From: Kribbella pratensis
GTDB lineage: Bacteria > Actinomycetota > Actinomycetes > Propionibacteriales > Kribbellaceae
Direction of reading: 5' to 3'
Assembly: GCF_004365355.1 (NCBI RefSeq)
Contig: NZ_SODP01000001.1
Span: 124,001 to 188,000, forward strand
Length of the DNA stretch: 64,000 bases
A model generated the notes under the pieces. That model saw only the letters and a program-made list of their open reading frames with translations, did not search any database and had not been told where the DNA came from. The position numbers were made by a program, and so were the translations under genes. Each line of letters starts with the position of its first letter. The stretch's first letter is position 1. This document shows positions 59,355 through 64,000 of this stretch, in pieces.

Positions 59355-59361
59355 GGTGAAT

Positions 59362-59958
59362 ATGACTGCCTCTGCAGATTTCTGGTTCGACCCGGCCTGC
59401 CCCTGGGCCTGGATGACGTCCCGCTGGATGCTCGAGGTCGAGCAGGTCCGGGATGTGAAGACGACCTGGCACGTGATGAGCCTCGCCGTCCTGAACGAAG
59501 ACCGCCGTGAGCACGACGCCGACTGGCTGCGGTTGCTCGGCCGGGTCCGGGTGCTGATCGCGGCCGAGGAGGCGCACGGCAACGAAGTACTGCTGCCGCT
59601 CTACACCGCGCTCGGCCGCCGGATCCACAACGAGGGCCGTGGCGGCAATGACGAAGCGGTGCTGGCCGAGGCGCTCGAGGAGGTCGGCCTGCCGGCGTCG
59701 CTGCTGGAAGCGGCCGACTCGGACAAGTACGACGACGCGCTGCGGAAGTCGCACCACGCCGGCATGGACCTGGTCGGCATGGAGGTCGGTACGCCGGTCA
59801 TCGCGGTCGAAGGCACCGCGTTCTTCGGGCCGGTCGTGACACCGGCGCCGAAGGGTGAGGCGGCCGGCAAGCTCTGGGACGGCGTGCGGCTCGTCGCCGG
59901 CACCGAGGGCTTCTTCGAGATCAAGCGCACCCGCGACCGCGGTCCGATCTTCGACTAA
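59362..59958 (+). CDS. DsbA-fold protein, Rv2466c-like mycothiol-dependent reductase, CPWA variant
   Basis: A 198-residue thioredoxin/DsbA-fold protein closely following Mycobacterium Rv2466c: [79 protein letters not shown] and [21 protein letters not shown]. Rv2466c has CPWC; here the second Cys is Ala (CPWA), so only the nucleophilic Cys remains and a monothiol mechanism with mycothiol is expected. Family members reduce mycothiol mixed disulfides or activate nitro prodrugs. Confidence 0.88.
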   Translation: MTASADFWFDPACPWAWMTSRWMLEVEQVRDVKTTWHVMSLAVLNEDRREHDADWLRLLGRVRVLIAAEEAHGNEVLLPLYTALGRRIHNEGRGGNDEAVLAEALEEVGLPASLLEAADSDKYDDALRKSHHAGMDLVGMEVGTPVIAVEGTAFFGPVVTPAPKGEAAGKLWDGVRLVAGTEGFFEIKRTRDRGPIFD

Positions 59959-60039
59959 CGGTTCAGGGGTTGCGATCGAAGTCCCCTGACGGCGAAAGTT
60001 GCTCACCAAGCAAGTCGTCAAGTGGTGAGTAGGTTCCGA

Positions 60040-60804
60040 ATGATCGCCGTACCTCCAGCTGTGACCGCCGGGGTCGCTGTGTTCGACCGTCACACCGGAC
60101 AGTTCGTCGAGCAGCTGAATGCCGACCACCAGTTCCGGTCGGCGTCCGTGGTGAAGCTGCTGATCGTGCTGGACTTCATGTGGGACCGGGGCCCGCAGTA
60201 CGACGTCCCGCCCGCGGACCAGGAGCGGCTGGAGGTCATGCTGCGCAGCAGTGACGACGACGCGGCGAGCTACTACTGGGACGAGCTCGGCGGCGCGGCG
60301 ATCGTGGAGCGGATGGTGGCGCGGCTCGGCCTGACCGACACGGCCGGACCGCCCGCCACCCACCCAGGTTTCTGGGGGTACGTCGCGATCACCGCCGCCG
60401 ACACGGTCCGGATCTATCGATACATCCTGGACCGTGCTCCGCAGCCGGTCGGGGCGTACGTGATGGATCTGCTGCACACGCCGACCCGCTACGGCACCGA
60501 CGGCTTCGACCAGTTCTTCGGCATCCCGTCGGTGTTCGACCCGGACTTCAGCATCAAGCAGGGCTGGTCCGGATTCCACGGGTCGAGCGGCTACCAGTCG
60601 GACCGGGCGAAGCCGGAGTCCGCGCTGGACCTGGTCAGCGACGCACTGCACACCACCGGAACGGTCGGCGTGGACGATCGCAGCATCGTCGCGGTCTTCA
60701 CGCTGCATCCGAGCGGAACGCCGTACGAGCAGGCTTATGCCGTGGTGACCCAGTTGACCGCAGGGCTGACGGTGCCGGGCGGCGTACGCGCGCAAGCAGG
60801 CTGA
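60040..60804 (+). CDS. Class-A beta-lactamase-like serine hydrolase
   Basis: About 254 residues with class A fold motifs: SASVVKLLIVL (SxxK), SSDDDAASYYW (in the SDN position) and IKQGWSGFHG (KTG-like, as KQG). No signal peptide is visible, so it may act in the cytoplasm or be anchored otherwise. It lacks the Glu166 omega-loop signature, so true beta-lactamase activity is doubtful. ATG at 60040 is favoured; GTG at 60022 is the alternative. It ends 16 bases before rpiB. Confidence 0.76.
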   Translation: MIAVPPAVTAGVAVFDRHTGQFVEQLNADHQFRSASVVKLLIVLDFMWDRGPQYDVPPADQERLEVMLRSSDDDAASYYWDELGGAAIVERMVARLGLTDTAGPPATHPGFWGYVAITAADTVRIYRYILDRAPQPVGAYVMDLLHTPTRYGTDGFDQFFGIPSVFDPDFSIKQGWSGFHGSSGYQSDRAKPESALDLVSDALHTTGTVGVDDRSIVAVFTLHPSGTPYEQAYAVVTQLTAGLTVPGGVRAQAG

Positions 60805-60807
60805 CAG

Positions 60808-60813
60808 TAGATT
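60808..60813 (+). promoter_or_regulatory. TAGATT -10 box for leaderless rpiB
   Basis: TAGATT ends seven bases before the ATG at 60821 and overlaps the end of the previous gene's spacer. Confidence 0.5.
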
Positions 60814-60820
60814 GCTGGCC

Positions 60821-61288
60821 ATGCGAGTGCACATCGGCTGCGACCATGCCGGCTTCGAGCTGAAGAACCACCTGGTAGAGCACCTCACTGCTGCTGGGCA
60901 CGACGTCGTCGACCACGGTCCGGCGGCGTACGACGCCGAGGACGACTACCCGCCGTTCTGCCTGCGGACCGCGCAGGCCGTCGTCGACGACCCCGGCAGC
61001 CTGGGCATTGTGATCGGTGGCTCGGGCAACGGTGAGCAGATCGCCGCCAACAAGGTGAAGGGTGTCCGGGCCGTGCTGGCCTGGAGCACCGAGACCGCAC
61101 GCCTCGGCCGGGAGCACAACAACGCCAACGTGATCAGCGTCGGCGGCCGGATGCACTCGGAGGAGGAGGCGACCGGCTTCATCGACACGTTCCTGGCCAC
61201 CGACTACTCCGGCGCGGCGCGGCACACCCGCCGGATCGACATGCTGTCGGACTACGAGGCGACCGGTGAGCTCCCGCCCTTGCCCTGA
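60821..61288 (+). CDS. rpiB: Ribose-5-phosphate isomerase B
   Basis: A 155-residue RpiB. MRVHIGCDHAGFELKNHL starts the fold, and LGIVIGGSGNGEQIAANKVKGVRA is the phosphate/active site. E. coli RpiB uses a Cys as base; here, as in mycobacteria, the Cys is absent and the Glu of GNGEQIA serves. NNANVISVGGR and HTRRIDMLSDYE follow. Interconverts ribose-5-P and ribulose-5-P in the pentose phosphate pathway. About 186 bases without a gene follow. Confidence 0.95.
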   Translation: MRVHIGCDHAGFELKNHLVEHLTAAGHDVVDHGPAAYDAEDDYPPFCLRTAQAVVDDPGSLGIVIGGSGNGEQIAANKVKGVRAVLAWSTETARLGREHNNANVISVGGRMHSEEEATGFIDTFLATDYSGAARHTRRIDMLSDYEATGELPPLP

Positions 61289-61474
61289 TCGCCCTGACCG
61301 CCGTGGCCGTCGCCGGACTTTTGTGGCGCCGGCCGGCGTTCTACCTCTCGACGCGGCCGGGAGACGTCCCGGGCCCGCATCGACCGGCCGGTGCCGACCA
61401 CGGCCGGAGTGGGCGGCGCTGCGCGTCCGCCCTTAGCTGCACCAGAACCACCTGTCGTCCCCATATGAGGAATC

Positions 61475-62302
61475 ATGCCTGAAGGTCACACCCTGCACCG
61501 CCTGGCGAACGACGTCTGGGACGCGTTCGGCGGCCGCCTGGTCCAGGCGTCCAGCCCGCAGGTCCGGTTCGTCGACGGCGCCGCGCTGCTCAACGGACAT
61601 GTCCTGACGCAGACCGAGGCCCACGGCAAGCACTTCCTCGCCGATTTCGAGGGCGCCGGCTGGCTGCACATCCACCTCGGCCTGATCGGCAAGATGGACA
61701 TCCGTCCGGCCCCGGTGCCCGAGCCCGTCGGACAGGTGCGGCTGAGGCTGCAGAACGCCACGTCGTACGCCGATCTGCGCGGCGCGACCGTGTGCGAGGT
61801 CATCACCGGCGAGGAACGCGACAAGCTGCTCAGCCGGCTCGGACCGGACCCGCTGCGCGACGACGCCGATCCGGAGCTCGCCTGGAAGCGGATCCACCGC
61901 AGCAAGCTGCCGATCGGGCAGCTGCTGATGAACCAGGACGTACTGAGCGGGGTCGGCAACGTGTACCGCGCCGAGGTGCTGTTCCGGGCCAAGCTGAACC
62001 CGATGACGCCGGGCAATGTGGTCAAGAAGCGCGAGTGGCAGGGCATGTGGGACGACCTGCTGGCGCTGATGAAGTACGGCGTCGAGACCGGCCGGATCGA
62101 CACCGTTGCCGACGACCACACACCGGAGGCGATGGGCCGCGACCCACGCAAGGACGACCATGGCGGAGAGGTCTACGTCTACCGGCGGCAGGGGCAGCAC
62201 TGCTTCGTCTGCCAGTCGGTGATCCGGACCAAGATCCTGGCCGGCCGCAACCTTTTCTGGTGTCCCAAATGTCAACGGACCGGACTCACTCGCAAGAGCT
62301 GA
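61475..62302 (+). CDS. Formamidopyrimidine-DNA glycosylase / endonuclease VIII family (Nei-like)
   Basis: A 275-residue DNA glycosylase. The N-terminal catalytic MPEGHTLHRLAND supplies the Pro nucleophile; AHGKHFL gives the Lys of the family. The H2TH region (NQDVLSGVGNVYRAEVLFRAKLNP) and a C-terminal zinc finger with CFVCQSVI and CPKCQRT follow. PEGH rather than PELP marks the Nei side. It removes oxidised bases. The phosphatase gene follows 64 bases later. Confidence 0.92.
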   Translation: MPEGHTLHRLANDVWDAFGGRLVQASSPQVRFVDGAALLNGHVLTQTEAHGKHFLADFEGAGWLHIHLGLIGKMDIRPAPVPEPVGQVRLRLQNATSYADLRGATVCEVITGEERDKLLSRLGPDPLRDDADPELAWKRIHRSKLPIGQLLMNQDVLSGVGNVYRAEVLFRAKLNPMTPGNVVKKREWQGMWDDLLALMKYGVETGRIDTVADDHTPEAMGRDPRKDDHGGEVYVYRRQGQHCFVCQSVIRTKILAGRNLFWCPKCQRTGLTRKS

Positions 62303-62365
62303 AACCCATCAGTTGTGTTGCGAATTGATGCGCGGACCGAGTGGTGCCGTTATCTTCTTCACACC

Positions 62366-63460
62366 ATGAGGAAGAACGGCGGTCTCGCGCTGGTACGACG
62401 CATCGGCCGCCGGGTCGAAGCGCTGGGCCGTCGTGCTCGCCGGTCCCACCGGCTGGCGTTCGTTGCCCTGGCGCTGATGCAGCTGGTGATCGCACTGGCG
62501 AGCGCCATCTGGATGACCTCCGTGCCGGCGTCCTTCCTGATCGTCCCGCTCGTCGTCGGCGGCGTTCTGCTGCGCTTCGGCGAGCTGGTGGCGCTGACCG
62601 GGATCACGGCGGCGTTCGGTTCGTACGTCGTACTGTCCCGCGGGATGACGATGCCGCGGATCGGCTTCGTGCTGGTGCTGGTGATCGTCGGCTGGATCAT
62701 GATCGCCAGCGCCAAGGTGCGCAGCCGGCTCGGTGTGGCCGGCACCCGGAGCGAGTCGATGCTGATGGAGCTGCGGGACACACTCACCGCGCAGGGGGAG
62801 ATGCCGGCATTGCCGCCCGGCTGGCGGGTCGAGGTGGCGATCCAGTCCGCCGGCGGATCGACGTTCTCGGGTGACTTCGTCGTGTCGACGATGCACGACG
62901 AGTTCCTCGAGGTGGCGCTGGTCGATGTCTCGGGCAAGGGAATCGATGCCGGGACGCGGGCGCTGCTGCTGTCCGGTGCGTTCGGCGGTCTGCTCGGCGT
63001 CGTACCCCCGGCGGAGTTCCTGCCGTCGGCGAACCAGTACATCCGCCGGCAGGACTGGGACGACGACTTCGCGACCGTGGTCCACGTCGTGCTCGACCTA
63101 CGGACCGGGGAGTTCGACGTACGCACGGCCGGGCATCCGCCGGCGATCCAGTTCGATGCCTGGTCCGGGCGGTGGCAGACGCGGGACGCGGACGGCCCGT
63201 TGCTCGGGTTGATGGAGGCCCCGGAGTTCCAAGCGAACCACGGGCAGCTGCGCCTCGGGGACGCCTTGTTCCTGTACAGCGACGGCATGGTGGAGACGCC
63301 CCGGCGGGACATCGGCCGCGGCACCGACCGCCTCACGGGCCACGCGGAACGCCTTGTGGCGCAGGGATTCGTCGGCGGCGCCGCCGAACTGGTCGCGACC
63401 GCCGGCGGCCCGGGTGACGATTCGGCGATCGTGATCATCCACCGCACGGCGCATGCTTGA
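62366..63460 (+). CDS. SpoIIE-type PP2C phosphatase with N-terminal membrane anchor
   Basis: A 364-residue protein. A basic N-terminus, three to four membrane helices at about 30-115 (AFVALALMQLVIALASAIW; FLIVPLVVGGVLLRF; RIGFVLVLVIVGWIMIAS), then a PP2C/SpoIIE domain at about 150-364: TFSGDFVVSTMHDEFLEVALVDVSGKGIDAG, DDDFATVVHVVLDLRTGEF, GDALFLYSDGMVET and GPGDDSAIVIIH. It probably dephosphorylates an anti-sigma antagonist; none is adjacent. ATG at 62366; TATCTT lies nine bases upstream. Confidence 0.9.
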   Translation: MRKNGGLALVRRIGRRVEALGRRARRSHRLAFVALALMQLVIALASAIWMTSVPASFLIVPLVVGGVLLRFGELVALTGITAAFGSYVVLSRGMTMPRIGFVLVLVIVGWIMIASAKVRSRLGVAGTRSESMLMELRDTLTAQGEMPALPPGWRVEVAIQSAGGSTFSGDFVVSTMHDEFLEVALVDVSGKGIDAGTRALLLSGAFGGLLGVVPPAEFLPSANQYIRRQDWDDDFATVVHVVLDLRTGEFDVRTAGHPPAIQFDAWSGRWQTRDADGPLLGLMEAPEFQANHGQLRLGDALFLYSDGMVETPRRDIGRGTDRLTGHAERLVAQGFVGGAAELVATAGGPGDDSAIVIIHRTAHA

Positions 63461-63495
63461 GGCAACTAAGTCTCTCGTTGTCATTCTCCTGTTTG

Positions 63496-63523
63496 TTGAC
63501 TTGGGCAACTAGAGGGCCATACT
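63496..63523 (+). promoter_or_regulatory. Probable SigA-type promoter of the terminal secreted-protein gene
   Basis: TTGACT (63496-63501) and CATACT (63518-63523), spacer 16 bases, about 54 bases upstream of the ATG at 63577. Confidence 0.5.
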
Positions 63524-63576
63524 GCAGGTGAGATGTCCGCCCGGGCAATGACCATACGCAAGACAGGGGACGGGGA

Positions 63577-64000
63577 ATGGTCGTGAAGCGGGTTCATGCT
63601 CAATTGGCCGGTGCGGCGGTTGCCGCCGGAGCGCTCACGGTTCTGATCGGTGCCGCGGCGATGTTCGTCCAGCCGGGTCCCGGGAGCGACGGGTCCATCG
63701 CTCCGGCCGGTGCGGCGCTGGCCGCGCCGCCGGGGAACAACGGCACGATCAAGATCGAAGGGGTGGACATCGCCAGCGGGCCGCCGGACAACAACCCGCA
63801 CCAGGGGTGCACGTTCACCGTCGAGTTCTACAACTTCGACGAGGGGCCGTACAACGCGCAGGTCATCTTCGAGGATCAGGCGCCGACGGCCGACGGGGGG
63901 TTGCAGGTCGTCTCCGGCGATCTCACTCCGTTCATCGGCGGTGATCCGGCCGGCGGCGGCAACGACCTGGACGCGCGGGTGACGTACACCCTGAAGTTCG
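63577..64000 (+). CDS. Secreted protein, start only (3' end outside window)
   Basis: The first 141 codons of a secreted protein, open to the end of the window. ATG at 63577 has a GGGGAC-type site upstream. The signal peptide has a basic N-region (MVVKRVHAQ), a hydrophobic core (AAVAAGALTVLIGAAAMF), and probable cleavage near AALAAP. The mature part begins GNNGTIKIEGVDI and runs PPDNNPHQGCTFTVEFYNFDEG, then SGDLTPFIGGDPAGGGNDLDARV. Such sequences are a known actinobacterial surface protein family of unknown function, often ending in a sortase motif that would lie outside this window. Confidence 0.8.
   Translation, partial: MVVKRVHAQLAGAAVAAGALTVLIGAAAMFVQPGPGSDGSIAPAGAALAAPPGNNGTIKIEGVDIASGPPDNNPHQGCTFTVEFYNFDEGPYNAQVIFEDQAPTADGGLQVVSGDLTPFIGGDPAGGGNDLDARVTYTLKF

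Noticed and set aside
60040..60804. True class A beta-lactamase
   Set aside because: SxxK and a KTG-like motif are present, but the omega-loop Glu motif and a signal peptide are not visible.

Overview
The window is high-GC DNA from an actinobacterium. Family content points the same way: a mycothiol-dependent Rv2466c-like DsbA protein, a mycothiol-isomerase-type DinB protein, a CtaJ-like cytochrome oxidase subunit next to a DUF5130 protein, a trHbO-type globin, an RpiB that uses Glu instead of Cys, and several start codons placed directly behind a TANNNT -10 box (leaderless style). A Nocardioidaceae/Kribbella-like organism is my best guess, but that is inference. The window is ordinary dense chromosome with no phage, CRISPR or rRNA. 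It holds one tRNA, one decayed integrase and one local tandem repeat array.

Layout. 1-9.4 kb is an oxalate/formate catabolism region: the end of formyl-CoA:oxalate CoA-transferase (frc), an ADP-forming acyl-CoA synthetase, an Nramp-family transporter without the classical DPGN motif, a small membrane protein, a GntR/FCD regulator under a perfect 29-bp palindrome, and a LysR - NAD formate dehydrogenase - 57-residue ORF cluster. A PadR-DUF1048-DUF1048 operon is embedded in it. 9.5-17.2 kb is mixed: hydrolase, acyltransferase, a stand-alone beta-clamp paralogue, a lipoprotein with repeats, a P-loop kinase, a duplicated muconolactone-isomerase-like protein and two membrane proteins. At 17.3-17.8 kb a frameshifted tyrosine integrase abuts tRNA-Arg(TCT).

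18-25.5 kb holds a PrsW-type membrane protease with a collagen-like tail, followed by two overlapping dynamin/YfjP-like GTPases. The first GTPase carries about 750 residues of acidic low-complexity sequence. This is the most unusual protein architecture in the window. 25.6-34.7 kb holds an SRPBCC protein, an SSB paralogue, ettA, an ArsR-SRPBCC-RibD operon, a kinase-like APH protein, a MarR/FAD-monooxygenase pair, and a MarR/YceI pair with a strong SigA-type promoter. 34.7-37.9 kb is a beta-oxidation operon (acyl-CoA dehydrogenase, thiolase, SDR) opposite a TetR regulator with a palindromic operator.

38-48 kb holds a WYL regulator, a double-GNAT / bilobal aspartic protease / double-GNAT block, a MaoC-FabG pair, two hotdog thioesterases, a globin, an OsmC protein, a GH18-like secreted enzyme and an MscS channel. 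48.6-64 kb holds malQ, a small secreted M15-like protein followed by six 54-57 bp tandem repeats, ctaJ/DUF5130, an aldo-keto reductase, pepN, the Rv2466c homologue (with CPWA instead of CPWC), a class-A-beta-lactamase-like hydrolase, rpiB, an Nei/Fpg glycosylase, a SpoIIE-type phosphatase and the start of a secreted protein. Nine of fifteen convergent gene pairs overlap at their 3' ends. The convergent pairs with clear intergenic terminators have perfect 14-15 bp hairpins.
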